64,000 nucleotides of DNA from NCBI GenBank assembly GCA_032191485.1, contig JAVDOI010000003.1, positions 7,969,486 to 8,033,485 on the forward strand. Reading direction: 5' to 3'. Positions 11,631-23,890 of the stretch are shown piece by piece. The translations under genes were made by a program, and so were the position numbers. The notes under the pieces are model-generated. The model ran no database searches, was not told where the DNA came from, and was given only the letters and a program-made list of their open reading frames with translations. This DNA is from Leptoclinus maculatus. Its lineage: Eukaryota; Chordata; Actinopteri; Perciformes; Stichaeidae. The stretch's first letter is position 1. Each line of letters begins with the position of its first letter.

Positions 11631-13600
11631 GGTCAATTAACCTTCACCTGATAAACAAGACAAATCCTCCCTTCCCTTTCTTGTCATTCATTGCATCCCC
11701 ATGTCTTTTCCTCTGCGGTTAACCGACTCTTGGCTCGTTCCTCCAGTGTGACGCCATCGCTATTATAATGCCATCATCCCTGCCTGCCAAGCCAGAGAGA
11801 ATGATGTCACTTCCACCCTTGGTCACGGTGGTTTGGGTTTGGCCACTGGTGCATGTGACAATTTGTGCCCTACTAGGAAGCCCCGAAGCTTCCAACTTGG
11901 CAACCAGCCACGACATCCACACCCTCACGCAGTTACACAGCAAGACACCCACTGATGCAGCTGTATGTTTCAATTCGCCAGAGAGCGTTTGACTGTGCCC
12001 TTATTTCTACTTGTGCTTTAATGCTTCCATGTTAAATAGCCTACCCCCCCCCCCCCCTGTTCTCTTTCCGTCACGCTGTACATGGTCTCCACTCCTGTCA
12101 TTTACCCCATGGCTTTGTAGTCGTGCTTCGAGGCGGAAAGGAGCTGGGCAGGGCCAGGCGCAGGCCCAGCGGTGGCTGATGTATGGCTTCTGGAGAGGAA
12201 ACACAGCACAGGCGATGAGAGAATGTGGAAATGTACATATGGCACGATGCCCGCCAGGCCCGGCCCACTCTGCACTGTGTTTAGAGGCAGCCTTTCTTCC
12301 TGTGCCAGGTGGGCGTGGGATGAAAGAGGGCACTGGGAGGCTGGTGGGTGGATAAAGGCCTAGGGATCAAACAGCAACGAGGCTGACGGGTGGGGGGGTC
12401 GGTGGTTGTGTGAGGGCTGGTCAATTGACTGGACGGTTTTAATTCATATGTGATTAATTACTGCACAAATCGTCCATGCATTTTCTTCAGCTACCCCCTC
12501 CCCCCCCCCAGTTAGTGTTCATGGGGCTTCCCCAGCTCTGGTTTTGGAATATTACAGAGGCCATTAATGACCCATTAAAATGTTAGATGCTGTGTTTCAT
12601 TTCCTTTCCTGATACCACTCAAAATGACACGCAAGATCTAACTGAAAATAAATCCTGCGCTGCTTATGGTAAACGAAAGACAGTCGCTAATGTGAGGTAT
12701 TTATAGTTTCAGTCGAGTTTTAAATAGCTACTCCATGTGTACTGGCAAAGATTATTCTATGAAATACACCACTTTTTTTGACCATGACCAACGTCTGTAA
12801 TTTGCCAGTCACCAGCGTCACTGTCCAAACTCTGATTCTGCATTCTGTATTTGAGGTTGGGAATTTCACACACATACTTGCAATGTGACTAAGAGCGGGG
12901 GCAGATGCATTTGTTGTCCCCGTAGCGTCTCATTATCCGAGCCCTCCCAGCTCCGGCGTGTGGGTTCTCGGTGGGGAACCCCAGCCCAGAGGCGGCGGTG
13001 AGTATGGGACAAACCAACCACCACTCACAGGCTCCGGCCGGATTGGGGAGGGAAGAAGATGACACTCGTCATTTGGAGGTTTGGGTCTAAATGCTTCCAC
13101 TCATGAGGGACTTAACTGTCCCAGCTGTCTTTTACACCCACGCCGCAGGACACAAAGAGGGAGAATGAGGTGTAAAAATACAAACATTAGTAAGAAATGC
13201 AGCCGAGTAAAGAGTGAAGCTGACAGAAAAGCATAACTAAGATATGTATGAATTCAGTCTATAAAAAGACGTACATTATATTGTGGGAATGGGACAGACT
13301 GGGTATTCATTATGGTGGTGAGGAATTCAGCTTTTTTACATCCTCAACTAATTCAAATAAACCAATTAAGTCAGTTCAAAGATACCTACGGTCTTTAAAT
13401 TATAGCAAAGATGAAGCTGAGGCACAATTTTACCCTGAAGCAATTCAAACATTAAATCAGCTGTTATTAATATTCTTAGATAAACAATGTATCGCATTAT
13501 TATGTGGCCCACAGTTTGTGAAAGGGGTCACTCATAATATGAATTCATAGAGAATTATTATCAAGATCTGTAGTTTCCCTCAACTAATTTACAACTAGAA
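11631..13600. other. Intergenic; no supported gene
   Basis: Contains poly-C runs (12044-12057 and 12487-12510, the second interrupted) and overlapping open frames on both strands at 12007-12355, which are GC-rich and without family resemblance. Nothing else is supported. Confidence 0.55.
12044..12057. repeat. (C)14 run
   Basis: Homopolymer. Confidence 0.95.
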
Positions 13601-13895
13601 TTGTATCGTGTCTTTCAGTTTCGGTTTTCCGGCCCACAAGTTATGTGTTTTGGTTCACTCTCACTGCTAACGACCGACTCTACCGACTCTACCGACTCTA
13701 CCGACTCTACCGACTCTACCGACTCTACCGACTCTACCTGCCCAGCACCAAACGGCAGACAAAGTTAGCAACTCGCTAGTGAACATAGTGACTGTTTACG
13801 AACAATATATCAACTTAAAAGGTAATAATATCACAATGTTGTGTTTCTGACGCCCCCAGGTGGCCAAATATTAATCACTGCAGGTTTTTAAATCT
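13600..13895. mobile_element. Degenerate fish repeat carrying a 9-bp minisatellite
   Basis: Words such as 'gcccagcaccaaacggcaga', 'caaagttagcaactcgctag', 'tgaacatagtg' and 'cgcccccaggtggccaaa' match a teleost interspersed repeat in the right order. The 9-bp tandem array at 13673-13735 sits inside it. Confidence 0.6.
13673..13735. repeat. 9-bp minisatellite, 7 perfect copies
   Basis: The unit accgactct is repeated seven times without error (63 bp). Confidence 0.97.
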
Positions 13896-14744
13896 GCACA
13901 TTCCAAAAAAACACTTGATGTTTTGGTGGGAATAACATGAACGATGCTAGTGACCGTCAGTGATCGAAACCAGACATTGTTTTGGGGATTTCAGACCATA
14001 CTTCTGAAATTAAAGTTTGCGTTTCATGTTTGAAAGCCGACCATATTTCAGAGAGAAATCCATGCTTTGGAATACATAATCAATGTAATTTTGGTCTTAC
14101 TCTGCTATGCGCTCTTGTCCCCTCCTCGCCTCCTCGTTTACAGTTGAATGCAATCGCTTTATTGGCTCAGTCGTTCCTGCGCTGAAGCGGTGGGGCCTTG
14201 CCAGTCGTCGTGGTTACTATAAAAACTAATCATTTCAATTTCCTTGTATCTTATTTCATCCGTGTACTTTAATCACAGCCTATGGGAGGCGCCAATGTTT
14301 CCCCATGAGTGGCGTCTGCTAAAGAGAGTAGAAGTTCAGAGCGGGCCGTTTTCGGGCTGGCACTTGGGCAGAGACATCCATACTACTGTATTTAATGACC
14401 GCGCCGGAGTTCAAGCGATTAGAGCTCATCTTGGAGGAGGCTGCATGCCCTTTTGATCTTACAATCCTGCAAATGAAGTCAAGGGGAGGGACAGAGACGA
14501 ATCACCTGCGGTTTTGGAAATCACTTAGAATGGACTGGCTCTCCAAACTGATAGGGGGTGAAAAAGGTTTGATCTTTGCTAGATCTACTGCTTCAGAGGG
14601 AAGAGAGATAGGGCTCGTTCTTTCTGCAAGTGTGTGGGGCGTAAAAAAAAGAGAGAGGGGCTTGGGTTTCCTAGACATGAATTCTTCAACATGAAAACAT
14701 ATGCAACACTAAAACAATGTAAGCACGAGGCACTGTGGCAGTCT

Positions 14745-14912
14745 TGAGCCAGTGAAGAATTATGGCCTTCGTCTGCTCCATTAATTAACAGCCATTCAGA
14801 CAGGAAACCAGAGCCAGCACTCCAGTCTGCTTTCATGTCTCATCCCATTTGCCTGCAGAAACCTCATTTTTCATTATTTACTGTATCACTTCCAGACTGA
14901 TGATCATCAATA
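14745..14912. promoter_or_regulatory. Candidate conserved noncoding element with palindrome
   Basis: High-complexity DNA containing TTAATTAA (14781-14788) and a perfect 12-bp palindrome TGATGATCATCA (14898-14909). It has the look of a developmental enhancer core. Conservation is untested. Confidence 0.3.
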
Positions 14913-15999
14913 TTGTGTAAATGAAGGGAGGGGGTGAACTCTTTTTTGGAATAGGTTTGAAGTGCCCTTTGCTGTTGAAATATTGGCCTGTGGTACGTGT
15001 TGTTAGTGAAACCCTCAGTGGGCTGTCACAGTGTGACATTAAAAAGGCAGCCTTGTACAGCAACACGTCCAGGCGTAACAATAATGAACCTCAGGGACTT
15101 TGAGAGCGGGAGGAAAGTGGACGCAAGTGTTTTATGATCTGGCAGCGCCGCGGACAAAGCAAATAATCGCCAGACACAGAGGAGCAGGTAGTTTCACTTA
15201 ACCTCTGCTCCGGGCTGAGCGCCAACTTAACTGGAAGCACATGGCTGCAGAGCGCTTCGGTGGAGGGAGAGAGACCGAGAGAGACTGAGTATTCCTATCA
15301 ACTGACCCGCCAATTAAAGATCCTTCACAGGGCCGAGGCGTAAGACAACGTCCAACCTAATGACACTGTTATCCCTCAGTAGCCGGCCCTTTGATGATAC
15401 ACACAAGCCTTCTGTAGACAGTCACTCGAGTTACCCTGGCCACGCAGCAAGCGGTAACACAGAAGACTTGCTGAAGTCACAACTCGGGAAGATGTACCTG
15501 CATGGTCAAATGGAGGAGAGAGTATACATCTTGTGGACTGTGGTCTTCTGTTTACTGGATGTCTGTGGCCTGTGGCTTTGTCTCCCCTCCCATTAGTGTG
15601 TTTGGTGTTGTTCGCATACCGACTGGCCCTACGGTAAATGCTGCTTATCGGTCGGCCACTCCTGAGGGCACCGCAGCCGCAGAAACCCCTGAGAGGGTGT
15701 AAGATGGATGAGATGTATACATCGGGGCAAGTGAGAGAAAGTGCCTGTGCAGGGATGCATGAGGCCTACATGCATATATGTGTGCAAGGAGGACATTGTG
15801 CAATGATGTTGTGTACGAATGGGTCAAGCCCGGCGGCAGCGATCATCCATCTCACAGGCCTGGGGCCGCCTGCCGCACTGCCCAGGTTAACTTCTCCTCA
15901 GGCCAAGCGCCACTATCGGGTTGCCCCATGTGGTTCCACTTAGACCGCCAGGGGCTCCAGCTACAGTCTGCAGACAGCCTCTCGGGCTACAGGGCAGGA

Positions 16000-16034
16000 G
16001 CGGCGGTGGGGGGTGAGGGGGGGGGGGGGGGGAG
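16000..16034. repeat. G-rich tract with (G)16
   Basis: A 16-base G run at 16017-16032 with further G runs just before it; G-quadruplex potential. Confidence 0.9.
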
Positions 16035-17070
16035 GTCCCACTGACTGGATACGCAGCAGGCTCAATAACCCACATTGTGGCACACACCTCATCGCTAGCA
16101 ACTGCTGTCCTGTGGCCTCTTTGGTGCCTGACTGCCCAGAGTGAATGTGTCCCTGTCCACTGATCATTACTTACAATGACAAGATAGGTCAAATAAAGCC
16201 AACATGGCTGCAATTATTTATTTAAGGTAAATATATCAATTAAATAATGAAAAAAACTACAGATGATTTGGATGAAATGCTGTTTTTTTTACTTTATTCA
16301 GACACAGCAGCAAAATAAAAATTCAGAGGAGAATATTTGCTAGAGTTATGATTTATGAGACCGATGCACATTTGGTGGTGAAATTACAGCTTTCTTATGA
16401 CACACCCTACTCTATATGTTCCCAGCTCCTTCTGCCTCAGCACAGAGTAAAAGCCTGTACTTCTCTCCCGGCGTCCCTCCAACCCTCATTGTCCCCCCTC
16501 CACCACTTAAAGCCTATCACGGTATATTTTTATTGATGAGGCCTGACAGCGCCCCCCAATTCCAATATAGCTTGGGACATTTGATACGTGCACCCCACCC
16601 TTAAAAAACGAAAAAAGAAGAGAAAAATGCACCTCGGTCTGCCTCTCTCAGTCCTGAGACTCCACTCCATAACAGCAGGCCCTAATTTCTCTTTCCAGTC
16701 ATGGAATATGATAATTTTCTTATTTGCAAGAAATATCAATTGCTCAAGGCGGACACATAATCATTGGGGAGGAAAGGAGAAGCTACCTGTGTAATGTGCT
16801 TAACAGGCTAACCCATTTAGCCGCAGGCGCTGTTTGAAAATGAGAAAGTGCTGATGGTCAAAATCAATTTTCCCTGTGTCCAAATTACTCCCTGCCCGGC
16901 TTAGAATTTCACCTAAATGGCCAAACCTTAAAACACTGATACTAATTCTATCATATTAGAGCCTGGTCATATAGTTGAAGTTATTGCTAATGCTATTTTG
17001 CTGTATTTATTGATGTAGTGAGATGACTCGAAGGCCAGGGAGCAGAGAGTTCTGTTACTGCCTTTGTGTT

Positions 17071-17072
<2 letters not shown>

Positions 17073-17107
<35 letters not shown>
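17073..17107. repeat. (TG)17 microsatellite
   Basis: Pure dinucleotide run. Confidence 0.95.
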
Positions 17108-17111
<4 letters not shown>

Positions 17112-17226
17112 GCATATCACTACAACTGAATGCATTCACTGTACATGCAGCCGTCAGGCTTTAACAATGTTTTTGGATGTGTGTCGTATATGGTTTCACA
17201 AATCTCATATATCACGGGGAGAAAAT

Positions 17227-17247
17227 TATATATATATATATATATAA
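17227..17247. repeat. (TA)10 microsatellite
   Basis: Pure TA run. Confidence 0.95.
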
Positions 17248-17384
17248 GCTTATGTTATGTTGAAAGCTTTTCTAAAAAATAGATAATCATCTGAGTTTCT
17301 TAGTAACTGCTTAGAAATGTGTTTATTTGAAAATGGTAACGTCCTAAGGCATTTCTTGGCATTATGTGCTAATTTCCGTCAAGA

Positions 17385-17570
17385 TAAAAAACAAACATTT
17401 CAGCTAGCAGCTGGTTAGCTTAGCTTAGCATAAGGACTGGTAACAGCTAGCCTGGCTCTGTCAAAAGTAACAAATGTATACTTACCAGCACCTCTTAAAT
17501 TCCCTAATTAACATGTTACATCTTGTTTGTTTGATCCAGAGCCAGGCTATAGCTGTTTCCCCTCATCCAC
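17385..17570 (+). mobile_element. MITE-like repeat copy 1 ('gttagcttagcttagcataa' family)
   Basis: The block 17402-17460 (cagctagcagctggttagct, tagcataaggactgg, aacagctagcctggctctg) and 17490-17535 (agcacctcttaaa, ctaattaacatgttacatct, tgtttgtttgatcc) match, in order, a widespread percomorph repeat also present at 38.1 and 47.3 kb. It is followed at 17537-17557 by an inverted copy of 17442-17460, so this copy looks rearranged. Confidence 0.7.
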
Positions 17571-19554
17571 CTTTCAGCAAGTAAGACAAAAAACATATTT
17601 GCCCAAATTCAACAATGAGGGTGTTGCCAATTGTGGCTTTGGCACTCTGGCACAGCCTTTCTATAGACATTACATCTGAAGACCTGCTCGTTCAGACTGA
17701 ACTGTCATTGATATTTTTGTATCAATTGCTTGTTTTTGTCAATAACTTGGGATGCTCGCTCTAGAAAGGTGCATTTAAATAAACCTTATTTACCAACATG
17801 GATCACCCAATGGATCTCTACCTCACATTTTCCAATTATGAATCCAGCATCCGGACTGCTCTTTCCAGACAGAAATGTTTTAAGACATTAACAGCATCTT
17901 ATGAACTCAATCTAACTTCTACTAATCTTTTTATCTTAATAAGTATTATATAATTAGTCGACTTTTTCTTAAAAAGTTAAATTCACTAGTAGTAGGCCTT
18001 TACCACTTTTATTTTCAACATTATAAATATATAATGATGGTTCCAGGAAACTTCTTAGTAAATTACATACATTAAGTTACATACATTATAAACTCCTTTC
18101 ATTAAATTAATAGGAAACGTAACCTGGGAAATTGGAGGGTTTCATTTAGCTTATTTTGTCATGCACAACGTGAGACAAAGAGAGTAGATGTTCTCAATGT
18201 AAATCTTAATATGCACAAAGAACATGGATTTACATCTAAACTTCAGAGTGGAGTCTCCATACTCGGGATACTTTATTGAGCCCTTCCAGTAATCTCTGTA
18301 AGAGTAAAGGGTACATCAAGTCTGTAATAATCTCACCTCTTCTTTCATCTTTCATATTTGTATAATATTCTTTATCTTTTAAAAACCTCCAGTAAAATGG
18401 GTTGAGGGACTTGATTTCAACCACTGACTAGTATCAAGAGCTTTAAAAGGAAATGTTGAAATCCATTAATGCCTGAAGGACCCGCGTTGTAGCTGTGATA
18501 AGACTTGCCTTGTAATAGTTCGGACTTTTCTTGAGACTTGTTGGGACAGAGCTGACTGGCTCGTCTTCCCCAAAAAGACTTAAAAACAGCTCTGGTCAGG
18601 ACTATAGATCTGTGGATTCGGGGTCGGGTTGGCTTGTGGCCGTGGCCCGTCCACCTGGGCTAGCCACATCATAAACTACAGCTGTGTGTCAGGTCTGCTT
18701 CTGTATCAACATCACCACAACGGCCACTGGCTGGAGCCGCACATAGGTATTATATCCAGGGAGACTTCCTGCTGGAGGACAGCCCTCTAAACACCAAGGC
18801 CACTGTCCAGGAAGTCCACTATCCCGCTGTGAAACCAAGACATTAAAGGGTAACAACAGAGGAAAGGATGACTCAGAGGGCGTCTCAATGTGTGTTTGAC
18901 CTATTCTAGATTTGAAGATGGTTTCAATTTGCTGCTTCACTATAACTAATGGACTTGTACCGGCCCGTGTCCCCTCACACTTTCTCTCTCTGAGCAAATC
19001 CCCCGAGTTGAGGTAACATATCTGTAGCGGCTCTGATTTATCTGCTGGGCCCTGTCCACCGCTCAGAACACAGATCAGCTTAACAACCTTTGTCAGCTCT
19101 TTAGGCGTGAAGAAGGTATATTGTAACCATTTGGGGAGAAACGGGCCGGCTTTCCCGATATTGACTCAAACACAGCGAGGGGGAGAAGGAGGGGAGGCGC
19201 GGAATAAAGTGACACTAATGGAACATTGATGACAAAACAAGGCGCGCACAGGGACCACTTTCTGGCGTTTTTAATTCTTAATGCCGTCGCCTCGGGTTTC
19301 AGCATGTCTTGGGCCGAGGCAGCTGCTCGCACCCGGACGGATCTGGCACGAGGATTAGGATGTCTTCGCGAGGAAATGGTCACGTGATTTACTGTTGCTG
19401 GAGAGGCGCTACAGGTGCCAGCGCGCGAGGAGGGAGGGATAAGGTGACCGAGAGCTCGTCTCTTTGGAACCACACCACGCTCCTCACCACGCTCCAGGAA
19501 TCGGCTCTATCGTGACTGGGCCGAGAGACCGGAGCGTCACCCTATACTTTGAAA

Positions 19555-19740
19555 ACACACTTTGATGGCAATTAAATATTAATATGGGGAATCATAGCCT
19601 GAGAGCTGTATCCACATTACATGGAGCATGCAAATCGCTCCAATCAGTGAGCCAACTGAAATAGCATCTGGAGAGCTGTATAAATAAGACTTTGGGTATC
19701 TTTAATATCATTAATATGGACTAAACCAACTGCAGAGGGA
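19555..19740. promoter_or_regulatory. Candidate conserved noncoding element with nested repeats and octamer
   Basis: Contains a perfect POU octamer ATGCAAAT (19628-19635), ATTAATATGG twice (19578-19587 and 19710-19719) and GAGAGCTGTAT twice (19601-19611 and 19671-19681). No transposon wording. Enhancer role is inferred. Confidence 0.35.
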
Positions 19741-20544
19741 AAAAACAATATGAAACTGGGAAACAATAACTGTAATTATCATTATTTTGTTTTAATTTGC
19801 TGTGGTGTATGGTTGCTTTGACCTAGTGTGTGTGTCACCGGAAAATATGAACTATTAAAAGGTAAAAAGCTGATAATGGCATGGCAAGAGGCGCTTTTTG
19901 TTGTCGTCATTAGACCTAAATATCAAATTAAAAGCCTTTCAAATATGTGGGCTGCAGAGAGGAAGGGTGTGTAAATCAGAGAGAATTACCCACACACACA
20001 TACACCCACACCCACAAACACAGTCATCTGCCTTTTCTCTTGGTTTCTCTCTCCCCTCCATAATCAGGCCTGGTTTCCTCCCAATAGGAAAACATCCCTC
20101 TTTCCTCCTTGCCCGTGTCTGTCAGCGATTCTGTGTGGGCCTGGACTCAACTCAGCCCGTGGCCAAAAATATCCCCCCATGGCTCCTCTGAATGGGACAG
20201 GCCACACAGACCACAGGCACACAGCCCTAAAAATACAGAGAGGCTCAGCCACGACTCCCCTCGTTCATTCATTAGCGCTGAACAGACTCAGGGGCTAACA
20301 GAGGGGAAGAAGCGCCGGGGCCCAGGGGACGGCTGTGCACACGGGGCGATGCAATGTTGAAACCGACCGGTAGGGTGTGGAACAACAATGGCTGTCTACT
20401 AGAAGACGACTTCAGATCTCATCCACGCCCAAGAAAAAGCTCTTTAGCCACAAGAGCACAACTTCAGAAAGCGGCAGATAGATGCCTGACGATTTCAGCC
20501 CGGAGACAAAAGCTTCTTCTGGCTGCCATTGAATAACCAGCGTT

Positions 20545-20700
20545 GGTGGTGGCGTGGGAGAAATTCATTAGAAGCCATAAAGCCGTCACATCGAAAATGA
20601 TTGATTGGCTTCAGGCCGGCTCTCCCTGCAGATAACCATCGTCTCGTCGCATGGTGCCACTCATTATCTCCCTGATCTGATGATAGGGAGACGGAAAGGT
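20545..20700. promoter_or_regulatory. Candidate conserved noncoding element with Hox/Pbx-like sites
   Basis: Includes ccataaa (20575-20581, Cdx/Hox-like) and tgattgattgg (20598-20608, Pbx/Hox-like) in non-repetitive DNA, followed by GATA-like words (gataac, ttatct, gatagg). Confidence 0.3.
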
Positions 20701-21029
20701 GAGAAAAGAGCGTGTTTAATTGCGGCGGCATTGTTTGATGAAGACAAGTTCTTTGTCTGCATTCCTCGACTCGGCGTTCGCAACGTACACTTCCCCACTG
20801 TGTGTGATGCCAGCTCCAGCGTTTGGGGCGGCTGCTCCATGTGTGGGCAACCGTTTCTTACACATTCCGTTCCTCCAACTCGCCAACAGACGGGACAGGC
20901 CCGGGCCAAATCACATGATGTGTGTACAGTACGAGTGGAGGAGTCTGTTTGCGTGTCTGTTTGCAAATATGAATATGTTTTCATGGAGACTGAGTTTATA
21001 TAGATGTGTTCTGTGTTTGAGTGTTTGAG

Positions 21030-21038
<9 letters not shown>

Positions 21039-21075
<37 letters not shown>
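21039..21075. repeat. (GT)18 microsatellite
   Basis: Pure run, preceded by gtgttTGA repeats. Confidence 0.95.
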
Positions 21076-21078
<3 letters not shown>

Positions 21079-21124
21079 CAGAGAAAGCATGCTGCATATT
21101 TGTGTTTTTTAAGTATGTGTAAGG

Positions 21125-21168
21125 GCGCGCGTGTGTGTGCGTGCGTGTGTGTGTGTGTGTGCGCGTGT
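21125..21168. repeat. Mixed GC/GT dinucleotide tract
   Basis: Alternating purine-pyrimidine (gcgcgcgtgtgtgtgcgtgcgtgt type), 50 bp after the previous GT tract; potential Z-DNA. Confidence 0.9.
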
Positions 21169-23222
21169 CTGAGTGTGTAAACAGCTGGCAAGCCTGCCTG
21201 TGGTGGTGTGTAAACAGAAGTGAAGGTATTCTGGCTGAGGTTACGAGGTGGGTGGGGGGGGTATGCCGGGGCTGAATGAGGCATTTAGTGCTGACAGTTA
21301 AAAATACCCCGAGTAGGACTAGCGGTGCCCATTCAGGGCCTGATCTGGGTTGTGGCCTAGCACGCTAAACCTGATGTAAGATAATGGTTAACCAGAGGTA
21401 TGAGTGCAGGCCTGGGAGTCCTCCCACACATGAAGACATGTGGGTTCTTTCGGGGCATGAACCGAGTCGTCTGATATTCAAAAGTAAACAAGGCCTTATC
21501 GTTCGGCATGATGCTGCAACGATGCTGCGTCTCTCCACACTCGACAATATTAGAGGCGGTGGAAAGATTTATGGACGCGGAGGCAAAAGTGTCGATTAAA
21601 CCTGAGCTCCATGAAACAGGCCACACATCTCAGCCCGATGTCTAAGGAGCCGGAGAAAAGGTTTATCAGACAAAAATTATTAAATGCATCAACAAACGAT
21701 ACAGTAAACACAACATAATGAGAAATATAAAGCTTTATACTTTTCCTTTAACTTCCAATCAGTTGGTTAAAAAAGTGTTTGATAATAATATTAAATAATT
21801 TGATAAAATAAATCAAAAATGTATTTATTTTAATTTTCCTATTTCTTGGGTCAGGGCACACATTTAATCGTGTATCTATTTCATAATGAGATGTGAGCCG
21901 TGTATGTCCAGGGCAGGAATGTGTCCAGGGTCCGTGTGTTTTATCATATTTATTGATTTCTTCAGTTATATTCTTGTCTAAAAACCTTTTACTACATTTT
22001 GTTCATGTTATTTCTGCTATGTTTGGATTTGTTCGGGGCAAATATTCAGAAGTTATCTGGAGTTAGAGGAACACACTGTGCGTTCCCATTGGCTCAGGCT
22101 AGGCTGCTTATACATTGGGACTGAAACAACAACTTAATTTCACTGATTCAATCTGGCCATTAAATCATTTTAGTCAGAGGCAAATGGAGAGTTGTTTGCT
22201 GTTTATCAGGCTGAAAGGCTTCCTCTCACTCATTTATTGATAGCATTACTGTAATATAGGTGTTTACGATAGGTGTGGGGCTTATTTAGAGTTAATAAAA
22301 CATTCCCTTTCCTATGTAATGAAGGATGCTGTTTGACATAAGTGCTTTTTGTTTGTTCTGTTTGGTCTCAAGTGTGAGGAGAGGACCATTAACTTGAGAC
22401 AAACATTTTTACCAGTGGTTTGTGAAAGCCTTCTCTGAAATGTACGGGAGGAGAGGCACTGATGCGCGGTTTCTCGCTCGTCTTCGCTCAACTCCTTGCA
22501 TCAAGACATCGGGTGTCACGAAATTCTCGAAATCAAATCTGATCTTTTAACAGCTGAGGTGACAAAACAATGAAAATAAAAGAAGTTTGCTATGAATTTT
22601 TATGTTTTAACAGCAAAACTAATGTGAATGTAGGTGAAAGATGTAGGCATGAAGTAGCTTGTGACAGAAGGTGTAAATTCAGTTCAGATTTGACCTTTCC
22701 ATGCATGTACCTTTAGATATGGTGTGATCAACACTTAGTCAAGACTAAGACGTTGAAATACAGTAGAGCTCTAGTAGAAAAAAGGACCAGAGTCTTTATA
22801 TTGGGGTCAGGTTGGTAGAGGGGATATGGTTGAAAAAATATAAAACAGAATTTGTGTTTTTGTGTTAGATTTGATAATGTTCCCCTCGGGTTTCCAGGAG
22901 CCCGCGGATTGGGCTGAGTGGGGAGCGAACGACAGGGCTTCAAAAAGCAGCTATTTAAAAGTCTCAGTTAACAGGACCCTCCAAACAGCCAAACCGCTTC
23001 AAACGTAAGCCAAACAAGATCCACATTGTTCAATGGTATGCCCAAAGTGGCCATAACCCAAGCACGGGCCCATAAACAACTTCTAATTGGTTTAATTATC
23101 ATATAATTTTAAAAATATGTTTTAATATAGGGTCTATCCTCTTATTTACCCAGAGCGAAGTGGAAATAAGACTTGGGCCCAGTAACAAATTCAATATGTT
23201 CATTATGTAAACACCTTAAAGA

Positions 23223-23224
<2 letters not shown>

Positions 23225-23272
<48 letters not shown>
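23225..23272. repeat. (AG)24 microsatellite
   Basis: Pure 48-bp AG run. Confidence 0.97.
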
Positions 23273-23275
<3 letters not shown>

Positions 23276-23794
23276 GAAACGAGTCAAAATGCAGAGATTA
23301 AATAAAAGTGGGGTTTGCACTAAAGTGCTGCACAAATGCAAAAAGACTTCAAACTAAATGTTTGGTGCTTTGCGAGATAACCCAAACACAGTGCTGGATA
23401 GATAGAACAATGTCCAAAACCACTTCTGTTTTTGTTTTTCCGAGAGAGCTGACAGATGATGTACAGAGGAAACCGGCCGAGTGTTTCACAACAACTGCTT
23501 CCTTCCTGGATGGCGGTTCGAGTGGTAGAGAGGGATAAGAGAGGAGAAAAGGTCAAAAAATCGACAAAGAGGCTGTTCAGGAGGATTTTGTCAGCTCCTC
23601 CCTTCAAATTGCGAGCTGTGGAGGAGAGTAAATAAACCGCCTGCAGACCGCTGACCCCTAATCAATACTCTCTCTTTGGACCCTAACCGTCGAGTGTTGA
23701 CACGCAGAGGGCATGTACGTGCCTCGAACACTGCCCCGTGAAACGTGTGAGAACACACTGTACCACGATCACAACACACAGGAATGTTCAGCAT

Positions 23795-23890
23795 GTTTAA
23801 AAGCTGCCTCATTGGCAGTCTGACACGGAATGCCACCAAATTACTGCTTGGCACATCAACAATGAAATCATGCAAATGAGATGACAGAAC
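23795..23890. promoter_or_regulatory. Candidate conserved noncoding element with octamer
   Basis: Perfect ATGCAAAT at 23870-23877. An NFI-like pair TTGGCA (23812-23817) and TGCCA (23830-23834) lies 40-60 bp before it, with wider spacing than a canonical NFI dimer. Speculative. Confidence 0.27.

Larger units (their letters stand above)
13896..17070. other. Intergenic; no supported gene
   Basis: Open frames at 14395-14694 and 15638-16213 lack splice partners or family resemblance. The stretch contains an enhancer-like island (14745-14912) and a G-rich tract near 16.0 kb. Confidence 0.55.

Noticed and set aside
13248..13550. 100-codon open frame in AT-rich DNA
   Set aside because: No family recognised and no splice structure; not enough to call a gene.
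20664..21284. 206-codon minus-strand open frame
   Set aside because: Its length comes from two TG/CA tracts that read as Thr-His repeats; the rest has no family resemblance or splice support.
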